Assembly (NCBI RefSeq): GCF_000469135.2 | Contig: NZ_CP048117.1 | Location: 2,145,501 to 2,209,500 of the forward strand | Source: Bacillus sp. SB49 | GTDB lineage: Bacteria > Bacillota > Bacilli > Bacillales > Halobacillaceae | DNA length: 64,000 nt | Reading direction: 5' to 3' | Part shown: positions 1 through 8,814 of the stretch, piece by piece | Layout: each line of letters opens with the position of its first letter | Position numbering within the stretch: the stretch's first letter is position 1 | The notes under the pieces: generated by a model | Database searches by the model: none | What the model saw: the letters and a program-made list of their open reading frames with translations, nothing else | Told to the model about the DNA's origin: nothing | Made by a program: the position numbers and the translations under genes

Positions 1-613
1 TGAAAGGATCGAGTTCGTCGACGATGGTCATTCCTTCCACAGAAGGAATGGATGCTGGAGCTTCTACCACCCACTCATAATAAGGTTCAACTAGGACATC
101 AAGAGAGCTTTGGTCCTGAATCGGTACAATCCGATCCACGGCGGAATTGAAGAAGTACACCTGTCCTTTAAGACTTGCCTTCTCCTCCTCGTCCAGCTGT
201 TCTAGAATGTGGCGTTTCAAGATATCCGTCGCACCGATCTGGTTCTCACACGCAATGATATACAGCTTCTCATCCGACTCCTTCGTCCGCTCGACAATTC
301 CTTTGGCAATGAGAGGGGCAATTCTTGGTAGAATGTTCGGACCGATGGCCGTTGTAACAAAGGCAGCTTCCGTAATTGCGGCTACCACCTCATTCTCCTG
401 GGTTCTGTTATTAAGGCCGGATACGTTATTGATCCGCTCCGACTCCCCACTCTCCGAGGCCATTTTCACGTCATAACCCTTTTCCTCGTTCAATCGATCT
501 ATTACTGTATCTGCAATATCAACGAATGTGACATGGTACCCGGATTTAGCAAATAGAGCTCCGATGAATCCACGTCCTATGTTTCCTGCTCCAAAATGGA
601 CCGTTTTACTCAA
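1..613 (-). CDS. mtlD: mannitol-1-phosphate 5-dehydrogenase, N-terminal part (cut by window edge)
   Basis: Oxidises mannitol 1-phosphate to fructose 6-phosphate with NAD in the cytoplasm, the last step of mannitol entry into glycolysis. About 204 N-terminal residues are present. They open with the Rossmann motif HFGAGNIGRGFIG and include IACENQIGATD and FFNSAVDRIVPIQ, all typical of MtlD; the family has about 370-380 residues, so the C-terminal half lies outside the window. The start is read as TTG at 613 because an AAAGGA Shine-Dalgarno lies 9 bases upstream. An in-frame ATG at 622 overlaps the mtlR stop, but it sits almost on top of that Shine-Dalgarno. It is the last visible gene of the mtlA-mtlR-mtlD operon. 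Confidence 0.93.
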   Translation of the reverse strand, partial: MSKTVHFGAGNIGRGFIGALFAKSGYHVTFVDIADTVIDRLNEEKGYDVKMASESGESERINNVSGLNNRTQENEVVAAITEAAFVTTAIGPNILPRIAPLIAKGIVERTKESDEKLYIIACENQIGATDILKRHILEQLDEEEKASLKGQVYFFNSAVDRIVPIQDQSSLDVLVEPYYEWVVEAPASIPSVEGMTIVDELDPF

Positions 614-618
614 TGTTA

Positions 619-2697
619 TCATTCCTTTATTAGTTTAGTTTGAAGATAGTCTAAGAACAACTCCTCCAATTTTTCCATTATCAACGCATGATTAGATGAG
701 GAAAAAATCATCATTGATGTCTGATCCTCAATAAGCCCGGTGCTGATCATGCTCAATATCTCCTGCTCCCTATTGCTCAAATCTTCCGGTGCAAGCATGA
801 GTAGTAAACTCTTCATTGCAACCCGACCGCCGTCCATCCCTTTGACGACCGCCGGCTTATCCATATGCGCCACCTGAAACGTCAGCTCTTTGACATTAGC
901 ATCACGGCAGTGGAACAGCCCCATACTCGTAGCGGGAATACCGAGTCCACCCATTTGTTCCCGTTCCCTCAACCGATTTATGACTCTATCGGGATAGTCC
1001 AGAATTCCGTCCCTGTCTGCTTGTATCACCATTTCTCGCAAAACGTCCCAGTGGCTTTCCGCTTCTTTTTTCCTGAAAACACGGAAATGGTGAAGAATGG
1101 AATCCATACTCCGGTGAACATCACGAATTTCTTGAAGAAGTGACTTTACTTTGGTCTTCACAGGCGGCGACGGCTGTTCTTCCTTAGCAGCCGTGCTCCA
1201 CTCTGCCTTCGTCGTCAATTTATCCACATTATTTTGAAGATACGCTTGAATCACATCAATATCCTCTTCCTTCAGCAATGGATTTGTCAATATATACTCC
1301 ACTCCTGAAAACGGAAGTCTGACCGTCGAGATGACAATATCATATCGGTTTAGATCTGCATTTTGAAAATCATGAATGGATAAAATATCCACGTCCTGAA
1401 TCATCGGAAGTTCTTTTTGGATTCTGCTGGCAAGCATTTTGGAAGCCCCGATTCCCGTCGGGCAGACAACTACCGCTTTAATTCTTACCCGCTCCTCTTT
1501 CATGACGAGGGCGGAACCGAAATGGAGAACGATAAAGGCAACCTCATCATCTGGGAATTCCATGTCTTCAAATACCGTTTCCAGGCTTCGTTTGACCGCC
1601 ATGAACAAGACAGGGTACTTTGCTTTTATTTCTTCTTTCAATGGATTATATAAATCCATTTGCTGCTGCAGCCGGAAGATTGAAGGTCCCATATGAGCAA
1701 CAAGCCCTTGGAAAAGAGAAAAATCATCAGTCATATCTTCATGGAGATTTAATGAAACCTCCCGGATCACTTTCCTGATCATATGGCTGAGGAGAATTTT
1801 ATCATCATAGATTTTCTGATCGCTCTGAACCTTAGAACCCTTAAGTACAATCGTTAAATACTGGATATCTTCTTCGGTCATCGTTATGTCTTTCTCGAAC
1901 AACCTGCTTTTTATCCTCTTCACTACCCGGTGTTCCGCCATGGCCTCTTCATCCATGTCTATCGGTTCCAGAAGGTGACCTTCCTGGGTTCTTTGAATGG
2001 AAAGACATAAATGGATAAGGAAGCCGAGGTAATCCACATCCACAAGTTTCCACTGTTCTTCTTCAAACGGAACACTTACCGCTTCATCCGCAAGCAGCAG
2101 GTATCCGGCATGCAAATAGCCGAGCACATCCTCTCCTCCGTGCTTTTCTTCTTTCAAAAGATAAAACTGCTCCATGATCTCTTCATAGAAATAGGCGAGA
2201 ATAAAACTTGCAAGAGCCTGACGCATGCTTGTTTCTGATGCCGAAAGCTCCAAGCCGACTCCCCTTTTTTTGGAGATGGCAATCGTGAATTTCTTCAACC
2301 AGCTCTCCAAGTCCTCCAAGTGGGCATCCAGAGTTGCAATACTCACCCCAAGTTGGTTGGAGAGGACTTGTTTCTTGAAAGAAGGCCCTTCCCGGAACAG
2401 TATGAGAAGAAGTTTCAGCTTTTTTTCTTCCGGGGTTTCATCGGTCGTATGGACGGCGGCGAGGTCCTGAATGAGCTTATAAATGTGTTCATTCCTACCA
2501 TCAATAAATAAACCTTCTTCTTTTGTCCGCTTCAATGTCAAATGGTACGTTTGAAGAAGCTTTTCAATAGATTTCAAATTTCGTTGAATTGTCCTTCCGC
2601 TTACCTCAAGCGCTGCGGAAAGAGAATAGACAGTATGCTTTCCTGATGTTCTTACAATTAAATCGATGATTGCTTTTTCCTTGGATGTAATAAACAT
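619..2697 (-). CDS. mtlR: MtlR, PRD-containing transcriptional activator of mannitol genes
   Basis: Activator of the mtl operon whose activity is set by PTS phosphorylation. The order of parts fits MtlR: an N-terminal HTH/DeoR-like region (about residues 1-150), two PRD domains (about 180-395) with His in FLIHLCLS, GLVAHMGPS and IVLHFGSA, an EIIB-Gat-like domain with Cys412 in VVVCPTGIGAS, and a C-terminal EIIA-like domain (about 530-692). In the EIIA-like part the residue matching the His of GIPHGT in true EIIA is Ala589 (GIPATS), while His596 follows in LFHCRD and may be the phosphorylated residue. The length of 692 is normal. The ATG start has GAGAGG 5 bases upstream. It lies between mtlA and mtlD, as in Geobacillus. 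Confidence 0.92.
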   Translation of the reverse strand: MFITSKEKAIIDLIVRTSGKHTVYSLSAALEVSGRTIQRNLKSIEKLLQTYHLTLKRTKEEGLFIDGRNEHIYKLIQDLAAVHTTDETPEEKKLKLLLILFREGPSFKKQVLSNQLGVSIATLDAHLEDLESWLKKFTIAISKKRGVGLELSASETSMRQALASFILAYFYEEIMEQFYLLKEEKHGGEDVLGYLHAGYLLLADEAVSVPFEEEQWKLVDVDYLGFLIHLCLSIQRTQEGHLLEPIDMDEEAMAEHRVVKRIKSRLFEKDITMTEEDIQYLTIVLKGSKVQSDQKIYDDKILLSHMIRKVIREVSLNLHEDMTDDFSLFQGLVAHMGPSIFRLQQQMDLYNPLKEEIKAKYPVLFMAVKRSLETVFEDMEFPDDEVAFIVLHFGSALVMKEERVRIKAVVVCPTGIGASKMLASRIQKELPMIQDVDILSIHDFQNADLNRYDIVISTVRLPFSGVEYILTNPLLKEEDIDVIQAYLQNNVDKLTTKAEWSTAAKEEQPSPPVKTKVKSLLQEIRDVHRSMDSILHHFRVFRKKEAESHWDVLREMVIQADRDGILDYPDRVINRLREREQMGGLGIPATSMGLFHCRDANVKELTFQVAHMDKPAVVKGMDGGRVAMKSLLLMLAPEDLSNREQEILSMISTGLIEDQTSMMIFSSSNHALIMEKLEELFLDYLQTKLIKE

Positions 2698-2750
2698 GCG
2701 ATCCTCTCATTTCTTTAAAGGTGCCGGTTAATCTTGTCCATCCATGCAAA

Positions 2751-2777
2751 GAGAAAGGCGGAAATTCCGCCTTTCTC
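2751..2777 (-). terminator. intercistronic hairpin between mtlA and mtlR
   Basis: A perfect 11-bp stem (2751-2761 with 2767-2777) with a 5-base loop starts 10 bases after the mtlA stop. The T-rich stretch behind it is short, so it probably acts as a partial terminator or as a processing/stabilising hairpin that lowers mtlR and mtlD relative to mtlA. Confidence 0.6.
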
Positions 2778-2786
2778 AAATGTCCA

Positions 2787-4691
2787 TCAATTGCTGCTGA
2801 TAATATCCTTCAACTCTTTAGCGGTTTTAGCCTGAACCATGCGGTCAACATTGTCCTGTTCCGAACAAATAACAGCAATGCCTGACAAAATTTCCAAATG
2901 CGTTCCGTCTTTTCCGGCAATACCGAAGATCAGCTTCGCCGGTTCTCCGTTAAAGTCAACCCCATCCGGGACTTGAATAACGGTAAACCCTGATTTAATG
3001 ACAGCTTTCTTCGCATTTTCCGTACCATGAGGAATAGCTACATTGTTACCCATATAAGTAGAAGTAATGGTTTCCCGCTCCAGCATAGCTTCTACATAAT
3101 CGTCTTCCACACAACCGGCCTTAACGAGTGCTTCTCCAGCAAAACGAATGGCCTCCTCTTTTGTGGAAAAGTGCTGGTTTATAAAGATGTTCTCCTCTTT
3201 CAAGAGCTCCTCCTCTTGACCGGAAGTCTGTTCTGTCTTTCCATCATTTCCAGCAGCCGGCTCTTTGTTGTCTACCTTGTCGCTGGTGTCTTTCTTCAAG
3301 CTCGTAATCAGTTTCTCATATTCCGGGCTTGATAAAAAGTTATCTACGGAAATATGATGAGCGGATGGAAGCTTGCTTTTGGCACGTGGTGTCAATTCTT
3401 CCTGTGTAATTACGATTTCCGCATCCGAAGGAAGATTGCTTATTGATGTGTTCGTTACTTTGATATCAAGATCGGCTTCTTTCATCTTTTTACGTAAAAG
3501 AGAGGCTCCCATTGCACTTGATCCCATACCTGCATCACAGGCGAAAACAACCTTGCTGACCTCTTGAGGAAGGGTACCCTGATTCAATTGTCCGGAAACA
3601 GAGCTCTTTTTCCCTTTCATTTCTTCCATCTTCTTTGTAGCTTGATCGATATCCTCTTCTGCAGCCTTACTTGATTTCAATATGACGGCCGAGACGAGGA
3701 AAGAGACGGTTGTCGCTACCAGGATAGCGGCAATGTTTGCCACGTACGACACGCCCTGCGGAGGTGTGACGGCAAGAATAGCGAAAATACTACCAGGGGA
3801 AGCTGGTGACACCAAGCCTCCGTTTAAGAGGACCAGCGTAAAGATTCCGCTCATGCCTCCCAGAATTACAGATACAAAGAGCAGCGGCTTCATCAGCACA
3901 TACGGGAAGTAGATTTCATGAATACCGCCAAAGAAATGGATGATACCTGCTCCAGGTGCCGACCTCTTTGCTGTACCTTTTCCAAAAATCATGAAAGCGA
4001 GTAAAACACCAAGACCCGGCCCCGGGTTTGCTTCCAATAAGAACAGGATGGATTTTCCGCCTTGTTGAACCTGTTCCAGCCCGATCGGAGAAAGAACGCC
4101 GTGATTGATGGCGTTATTTAAGAACAATATTTTTGCAGGTTCTATGAGAAGACTTGTCAAAGGAAGCAATCCTGCTCCAACCAGCCAGTCCACTCCTGCT
4201 ACCAGGACTTCTGTAAAGGCGTCAACGGCCGGACCAATACCGAGATAAGCAAGGATGGCCAGCAGGCCACCGAGTATCCCTGCGGAAAAGTTGTTGATGA
4301 GCATTTCAAATCCTGCCCGAATTTTACCTTCGATCATCTGGTCGAACTTCTTAATCACCCATGCTCCGAGCGGCCCCATGATCATAGCACCCAGGAACAT
4401 CGGTGTTTCCGGTGCCCCGACGATCACTCCCATCGTTGCAATGGCACCTACCACTCCTCCACGTTGATCATGGACAAGCTTACCGCCTGTATAACCAATC
4501 AATAGAGGCAGCAGATAATAAACCATAGGATCCACCAGATTGGCAAGGCTTTCATTTGGGATAATACCAGTAGGAATAAATAAAGCCGTAATTAATCCCC
4601 AAGCAATAAAAGCGCCGATATTAGGCAATACCATTGAACTGAGGAAGTTACCAAACTTCTGAACTTTTACTTTAATGTTTGATTCTGCCAC
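2787..4691 (-). CDS. mtlA: mannitol PTS permease EIICBA (three domains fused)
   Basis: Imports mannitol and phosphorylates it to mannitol 1-phosphate. EIIC membrane domain about residues 1-340 (many hydrophobic segments; GGIHEIYFPYVLMKP and NHGVLSPIG are EIIC-Mtl motifs). The EIIB domain has the phosphocysteine in VVFACDAGMGSSAMGAS. A charged Glu/Lys/Asn-rich linker follows, then an EIIA domain with the phosphohistidine in VAIPHGTENAKK. At 634 residues it has the full EIICBA length seen in enterobacteria, unlike B. subtilis, where EIIA (MtlF) is a separate gene. The start is GTG, preceded by GGAAGAGGA. It is the first gene of the operon and has a clear promoter, cre and operator upstream. Confidence 0.95.
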   Translation of the reverse strand: MAESNIKVKVQKFGNFLSSMVLPNIGAFIAWGLITALFIPTGIIPNESLANLVDPMVYYLLPLLIGYTGGKLVHDQRGGVVGAIATMGVIVGAPETPMFLGAMIMGPLGAWVIKKFDQMIEGKIRAGFEMLINNFSAGILGGLLAILAYLGIGPAVDAFTEVLVAGVDWLVGAGLLPLTSLLIEPAKILFLNNAINHGVLSPIGLEQVQQGGKSILFLLEANPGPGLGVLLAFMIFGKGTAKRSAPGAGIIHFFGGIHEIYFPYVLMKPLLFVSVILGGMSGIFTLVLLNGGLVSPASPGSIFAILAVTPPQGVSYVANIAAILVATTVSFLVSAVILKSSKAAEEDIDQATKKMEEMKGKKSSVSGQLNQGTLPQEVSKVVFACDAGMGSSAMGASLLRKKMKEADLDIKVTNTSISNLPSDAEIVITQEELTPRAKSKLPSAHHISVDNFLSSPEYEKLITSLKKDTSDKVDNKEPAAGNDGKTEQTSGQEEELLKEENIFINQHFSTKEEAIRFAGEALVKAGCVEDDYVEAMLERETITSTYMGNNVAIPHGTENAKKAVIKSGFTVIQVPDGVDFNGEPAKLIFGIAGKDGTHLEILSGIAVICSEQDNVDRMVQAKTAKELKDIISSN

Positions 4692-4732
4692 ATTCCTCTT
4701 CCTTTCATAAATCGTTTATCGTTACATGTTTT

Positions 4733-4761
4733 ATGATAGGATAGCGCTTGCATATTCACAA
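4733..4761 (-). promoter_or_regulatory. sigma-A type promoter of the mtl operon
   Basis: On the minus strand, -35 TTGTGA (4756-4761) and -10 TATCAT (4733-4738) are separated by exactly 17 bases. The predicted start is near 4726, leaving a leader of about 35 bases before mtlA. Confidence 0.7.
4739..4753 (-). promoter_or_regulatory. CcpA cre site in the mtl promoter spacer
   Basis: ATGCAAGCGCTATCC matches the cre consensus WTGNAANCGNWNNCW at 14 of 15 positions (only the last base differs). It lies between the -35 and -10 boxes, where CcpA binding would block RNA polymerase. Confidence 0.75.
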
Positions 4762-4765
4762 GAAA

Positions 4766-4814
4766 GAGGAAAACCAACTTTGTCACCCGGCGGGTGACAA
4801 AGTTGGTTTTCCTC
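4766..4814. promoter_or_regulatory. 49-bp perfect palindrome, probable MtlR operator
   Basis: Two 24-base arms (4766-4789 and 4791-4814) are perfect inverted repeats around a single central base at 4790. The inner part holds TTGTCAC and GTGACAA half sites, close to the known MtlR consensus TTGNCAC...GTGNCAA but with 7 instead of 6 bases between them. It ends 4 bases upstream of the -35 box, the expected place for an activator. No T-run follows on the minus strand that would make it a terminator of the upstream gene, which has its own at 4883-4921. Confidence 0.7.
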
Positions 4815-4882
4815 ATATACTTCTTTTCCACTTATATAATCATTCGTCTTCGCTCAGCCTTTTGAGGGTGTGGTCTACCTAT

Positions 4883-4921
4883 AAAAAGGAAGACCGCTCT
4901 GCCTATTCACAAAGCGGTCTT
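4883..4921 (-). terminator. rho-independent terminator after maeN
   Basis: Stem 4890-4898 with 4913-4921 (AAGACCGCT/AGCGGTCTT), followed on the minus strand by CCTTTTT. It starts just after the maeN stop codon. Confidence 0.85.
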
Positions 4922-4925
4922 TATC

Positions 4926-6251
4926 TTATATAAACAAGGGAACAAGCAGACCGGCAAGAAGCAGAATCAGCGCTCCTCCAAGACGGGAAGAAATCTGCGC
5001 AAAAGGCATAAGCTCCATACGCTTCGAGGCAGAAAGAACAGCCACATCTCCCGTACCACCCATATTCGCCATACACAGACCAGCTGTAATGGCGGATTCT
5101 ATTGGATAGAACCCGACCAGCTTTCCAAGCAGACCGGCGCCGATGATCGCACCGAAGACTACCCCGAAGACAGTTAGAATGTAAGGAAGTGTCAACGCTT
5201 CGATGACAGTATTTAAATCCGTATAAGCGATACCGATTCCAAATAACAGGGCAAGCGTCCAATTGGATGCAACAAATTTATACCACTGACTGGCACCGTC
5301 CAGGACCGTTTGCGGAATGACATCCGCTATTTTCGCTACAGCTACCAGGATAATCATTAACGCATATGGATGAAGAGGAATGAAATCGCCAAGAAGCCCC
5401 CCCAGAGAGAAGAATGCTATGGCAGCAAGCATTCCGACACCCATTTTCTTAATGTCGTACGTATGCTTTTCTTCCTTTATTTTGAAACCACTCATCAACT
5501 GTCCGTTACCGCTTAAGGAAGGAACCTTTCGACCGAGCATATCCAGCATACTGGCAAGGACGATAGCAAAAACATTGCCCAGAGCGAGTGCGGGAACAAG
5601 CATGGAAATATAGTATCCCGGGTCATTTCCCATCAACTCCGAATAAACCTGACTCATTGGCACAGCACCTGCTCCCATACCCCCGCCCATGATCGGCATC
5701 GTAATGACTAGTACCGCATCTCGAATGGAAAAACCGGCGATCGCACCAAGCAGGCCGGCAAATAATGCTGCACCAATCAAAGAACCGAAGATCGGAACGA
5801 AATAACGCAGCCCGACTTTAACAAGTACCTGCTTATCCATACCGAGAATACTTCCTGTAATGAGTGCGGCGATGTAGAAATTAAGAAAACCGCCATCCGT
5901 CATGAACGTGGTCATGCTGTCGACCGAAGCCGCCGGGAGCCAGTTCATATAGACCATAAATGCTGCTCCGAAAATGGCTACGATCGCTCCCCCGCCAAGG
6001 AACGTTTTAACGATCGGTGTATGGTCGCCGATCCAACCAAGCAGTTCTCCGAGAACGATCATGAGGAGAAGACTGCCGATCATACCACCGGGAAGATTAC
6101 CAGTATATAAACTAACCAACGTGATTACAGCAAAAATTCCGAACCATACTACCGGTAACCCGAAGATTTTCGGCGTTCTTTTCTCCTGCTTTAATTCCGT
6201 GACATTTCCTGTCTGCTTTTGCTCATACATATTACCTGCTGTTTGCGCCAT
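4926..6251 (-). CDS. maeN: 2-hydroxycarboxylate:Na+ symporter (malate/citrate), MaeN/CitS family
   Basis: Membrane carrier of the 2HCT family that takes up malate or citrate with Na+. The two family signature loops are visible: GGGMGAGAVPMSQ near the middle and MGGTGDVAVLSASKRM near the C-terminus. Hydrophobic segments run through most of the protein. The start is placed at ATG 6251 (441 residues) because AAAGGGAG precedes it. A longer reading frame to 6299 exists, but it has no ribosome site and would overlap the cre. It lies downstream of malK and malR on the same strand, the arrangement expected for a malate-sensing pair and its transporter; malate versus citrate cannot be decided from sequence alone. 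Confidence 0.88.
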   Translation of the reverse strand: MAQTAGNMYEQKQTGNVTELKQEKRTPKIFGLPVVWFGIFAVITLVSLYTGNLPGGMIGSLLLMIVLGELLGWIGDHTPIVKTFLGGGAIVAIFGAAFMVYMNWLPAASVDSMTTFMTDGGFLNFYIAALITGSILGMDKQVLVKVGLRYFVPIFGSLIGAALFAGLLGAIAGFSIRDAVLVITMPIMGGGMGAGAVPMSQVYSELMGNDPGYYISMLVPALALGNVFAIVLASMLDMLGRKVPSLSGNGQLMSGFKIKEEKHTYDIKKMGVGMLAAIAFFSLGGLLGDFIPLHPYALMIILVAVAKIADVIPQTVLDGASQWYKFVASNWTLALLFGIGIAYTDLNTVIEALTLPYILTVFGVVFGAIIGAGLLGKLVGFYPIESAITAGLCMANMGGTGDVAVLSASKRMELMPFAQISSRLGGALILLLAGLLVPLFI

Positions 6252-6268
6252 TTCACCACTCCCTTTAT

Positions 6269-6283
6269 AGTAAGCGTTTTCAA
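6269..6283 (-). promoter_or_regulatory. CcpA cre site upstream of maeN
   Basis: TTGAAAACGCTTACT matches the cre consensus WTGNAANCGNWNNCW at all 15 positions. It lies 17 bases upstream of the maeN start, downstream of a likely -10 (TATGAT at about 6296-6301), so CcpA would act as a roadblock or repressor. Confidence 0.75.
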
Positions 6284-6353
6284 TTGTTGAACCTATCATA
6301 AGAAATTCTGTTATTTATGAACATATTGTGAAATTAATTTATTTATTGAAACT

Positions 6354-6379
6354 AAAAAAAGCAGCTGCGGAAGCTGCTT
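6354..6379 (-). terminator. terminator after malR
   Basis: AGCAGCT/AGCTGCT stem (6360-6366 with 6372-6378), followed on the minus strand by a run of seven T. It begins right at the malR stop, so maeN is expected to have its own promoter in 6284-6350. Confidence 0.85.
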
Positions 6380-7087
6380 TCATAAGTATGGATGGAGGAC
6401 ATGATCCTGCCCTTCTTTCGTCTGATAGAGATATATCGGACGCCCTACACCGTAACTGAGCGTCTCCTCCAGGTATTGTATTCGACTCAAAAATTTCAAA
6501 TACTTACGGATCGACACCCTTGAAATGGCGGTTGCATCCGAGAGATCTTCCGTCGAGAAGGTTTCCCCCTTTCTAGCCTGAATTGCTTTATGAACGCGGT
6601 GAAGCGTGTTCTTCGTCAACCCTTTCGGGAGTTCTGCCGGAAGAGGAGACGCTTCCGACGAAGGCCGCAGCCATGAATCCAGATCTCTTTGACTCATATG
6701 GTCTTTCTGAATCCATTTACTCCGCCGCCCTTTATATCGCAATACGGCCTCTTCAAACCTTTCAAATTCAAACGGCTTGATCAAATAATCAATGGCACCA
6801 TAACGCATTGCTTTTTGTATATGTTCCCTGTCGGACGCTGCCGTTATCAGGATGACATCGACATTCGCATTACGGTTGCGAATTTCTTTCAACAGTTCCA
6901 AACCGTTCATTTTGGGCATGTATATATCCAGAAGTACCAGATCAACCGCTGCATCTTCCAAATATGGAAGAACGTTCTCACTTTCTTTGATGACTTTTAC
7001 CGTCGTAAAACCTTCCATTTGGTGGATATACTGCTTATTCAATTCTCCCACCATGGGATCGTCTTCCACGATCAGAACTTTAATCAT
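6380..7087 (-). CDS. malR: CitB/DcuR-family response regulator (MalR-like)
   Basis: DNA-binding response regulator that answers to the neighbouring DcuS/CitA-type kinase and probably activates maeN. The receiver domain (about residues 1-120) has the acidic pair in VEDDPMVGE, phospho-Asp in LVLLDIYMPKMNG and the Lys in YLIKPFEFERF. The C-terminal HTH (about 160-235) has ATAISRVSIRKYLKFL and VGRPIYLYQ, typical of the CitT/DcuR group. The length of 235 is normal. Its start overlaps the kinase gene by 8 bases, so the two are translationally coupled. Confidence 0.9.
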   Translation of the reverse strand: MIKVLIVEDDPMVGELNKQYIHQMEGFTTVKVIKESENVLPYLEDAAVDLVLLDIYMPKMNGLELLKEIRNRNANVDVILITAASDREHIQKAMRYGAIDYLIKPFEFERFEEAVLRYKGRRSKWIQKDHMSQRDLDSWLRPSSEASPLPAELPKGLTKNTLHRVHKAIQARKGETFSTEDLSDATAISRVSIRKYLKFLSRIQYLEETLSYGVGRPIYLYQTKEGQDHVLHPYL

Positions 7088-8690
7088 GATATTTCCCTCC
7101 TGGTTCGTATGGCAGAAGCACCGTAAAGGTCATGCCGCCCGAATCGTTTCTCTCCATTTCCAGCGTACCACCTTCTTCTTCGACCGTTTTATTAACCAAG
7201 AACAGGCCGAAGCCTCTGTGGAATCCTTCCTTGGTTGAAAAACCCTTCTCCAGAATTTTATTTTCAGCTCCCCTTGGAATCCCTGTTCCTTGATCTTCTA
7301 CAGCAGCCTCCAGCAGGCCGTCGATATAAGAAAGGAAGACGCGGATCCGTTTACGACCGCTGTTTTCGGAACTTTCGATTGCGTTATCGATTAAATTACC
7401 TAGAATGGTAATTAATTTGTGTGAAAAAGCCGGATCTTTAGATGGCGGGATCTCCGTCTCGCACTCGATGGTCATTCCAACCTGCGCTTCCCTCGCATAA
7501 CTGATCTTGCCGATAAGAAAACCTGCCAAGGCGGAATCTTTAATATACTTCGTCACATGACCGACCTCATGCGCCTGATGCTCCACAAGGGTTCCGATGA
7601 ACTCCTTCAACCGTTCATATTCTCTCATTTCGATTAATCCAAGCAGGACGTGCAGTTGATTCATGAACTCGTGGGACTGGGCTCTCAGCGTGTCTGCATA
7701 GAGCTTAACGCCGGTCAGTTCCTCTGCCAGCCTGTTCACTTCCGTCTTGTCTCTGAACGTCGCAATGGCACCGATCACTTCCTCTTGAACGATTAACGGG
7801 ACCCTGTTTGTAATAATGGCCACCCCGTTGATTACCTGCTCTTCATCCAATTCGCCCTCTTTCGTACTTAAAACCCGCTCCAAAGAAGTTCCCGGCAGAA
7901 AATCATGGATGACCATCCCAATCGGTTCTTTGGCTCCCAGACCCGCTTTTCGAAAGATCCGCCGCGCCGACTCATTGACGATCACAATTACTCCATCATG
8001 GTCAATTGCAATAATACCTTCTCTCACCGAGTGAAGCATTTGGTTACGCTCTTCATGAATTCTTGCAATGGCATAGGGCTCCAGTCCGAATAAACTCCGT
8101 TTAATATACCAAGCCAGCAGAAAAGCACCAGCGATACCGATCAGCACACCGATGATCGATCCAATAAGAATCTGCCGCTGGTTTTGATGAATCGATTCTT
8201 CCACCGCCTCAAGAGAAATACCGACGGACACCGCTCCGATTTGTTCGCCCTTTCTGTTTATTACTGGAGCAAAAGCGCGCAGCGACTGCCCGAGTGTACC
8301 TTCCGACTTCGATACGTAAGTCTTCCCTTCGAGCACCCTTTGCTCATCTCCTCCTTGAAACGGCTTTCCAATCAAGGATTGGTTTGGATGAGAAAGGCGG
8401 ATCCCGTTCATATCCATGACAACAATAAATAACACGTCAGAAGCTTCCTGTACCGACATGGTATATTCCTGTATATCCATGTCCGCTTCCCCATTCTCCA
8501 GTTCCTGCTGAACCAGTCTCGACTGGGCCACTGTCTTGGAAACGATCCCGGCCTTTTCTTCCAGCTGGTTCTCTATGTCACTGCCGGTCGACCGGGTAAT
8601 TAAGAGATCTGTTATCAACAAAGATAAGAGCACGACCAGGCAGACGAATATCATAATAATCGTGCTGAGTTTCATGCGTGGTTTTGACAT
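7080..8690 (-). CDS. malK: DcuS/CitA-family sensor histidine kinase (MalK-like)
   Basis: Membrane sensor of C4-dicarboxylate or citrate. Transmembrane helix about residues 12-30, an extracytoplasmic PAS/Cache-type sensor domain about 35-170 (with LSHPNQSLIGKPF and VSVGISLEAVEE), a second helix about 175-197, a cytoplasmic PAS domain about 215-330, then a short phosphoacceptor region with His in RAQSHEFMNQLHVLLG. The ATPase has the N box NLIDNAIES and a G box EDQGTGIP. 536 residues, normal for the family. The ATG start follows AGGGGGTC. First gene of the malK-malR pair. Confidence 0.9.
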   Translation of the reverse strand: MSKPRMKLSTIIMIFVCLVVLLSLLITDLLITRSTGSDIENQLEEKAGIVSKTVAQSRLVQQELENGEADMDIQEYTMSVQEASDVLFIVVMDMNGIRLSHPNQSLIGKPFQGGDEQRVLEGKTYVSKSEGTLGQSLRAFAPVINRKGEQIGAVSVGISLEAVEESIHQNQRQILIGSIIGVLIGIAGAFLLAWYIKRSLFGLEPYAIARIHEERNQMLHSVREGIIAIDHDGVIVIVNESARRIFRKAGLGAKEPIGMVIHDFLPGTSLERVLSTKEGELDEEQVINGVAIITNRVPLIVQEEVIGAIATFRDKTEVNRLAEELTGVKLYADTLRAQSHEFMNQLHVLLGLIEMREYERLKEFIGTLVEHQAHEVGHVTKYIKDSALAGFLIGKISYAREAQVGMTIECETEIPPSKDPAFSHKLITILGNLIDNAIESSENSGRKRIRVFLSYIDGLLEAAVEDQGTGIPRGAENKILEKGFSTKEGFHRGFGLFLVNKTVEEEGGTLEMERNDSGGMTFTVLLPYEPGGKYHD

Positions 8691-8773
8691 AGGACCCCCT
8701 CATTTCCGACCTAAGTTTAATCGACTTTCTATATCATACCAAAAGAATACTGGGATGAAACCAGGAGGACCGT

Positions 8774-8809
8774 CAAAAAAACACCGGTTCCTGTTTTCGG
8801 AACCGGTGT
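8774..8809 (-). terminator. terminator after the lactonase gene
   Basis: A perfect 11-bp stem (8781-8791 with 8799-8809) followed on the minus strand by seven T, 6 bases after the stop codon. Confidence 0.9.
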
Positions 8810-8814
8810 ACGTT

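Noticed and set aside
931-933. MtlR with Ala589 in place of the EIIA phosphohistidine
   Set aside because: The His596 seven residues later probably corresponds to the regulatory His of B. subtilis MtlR, so loss of regulation cannot be claimed.
4766-4814. Palindrome as a terminator for maeN
   Set aside because: maeN has a good terminator at 4883-4921, and the palindrome lies further downstream, next to the mtlA -35 box, without a proper T-run.
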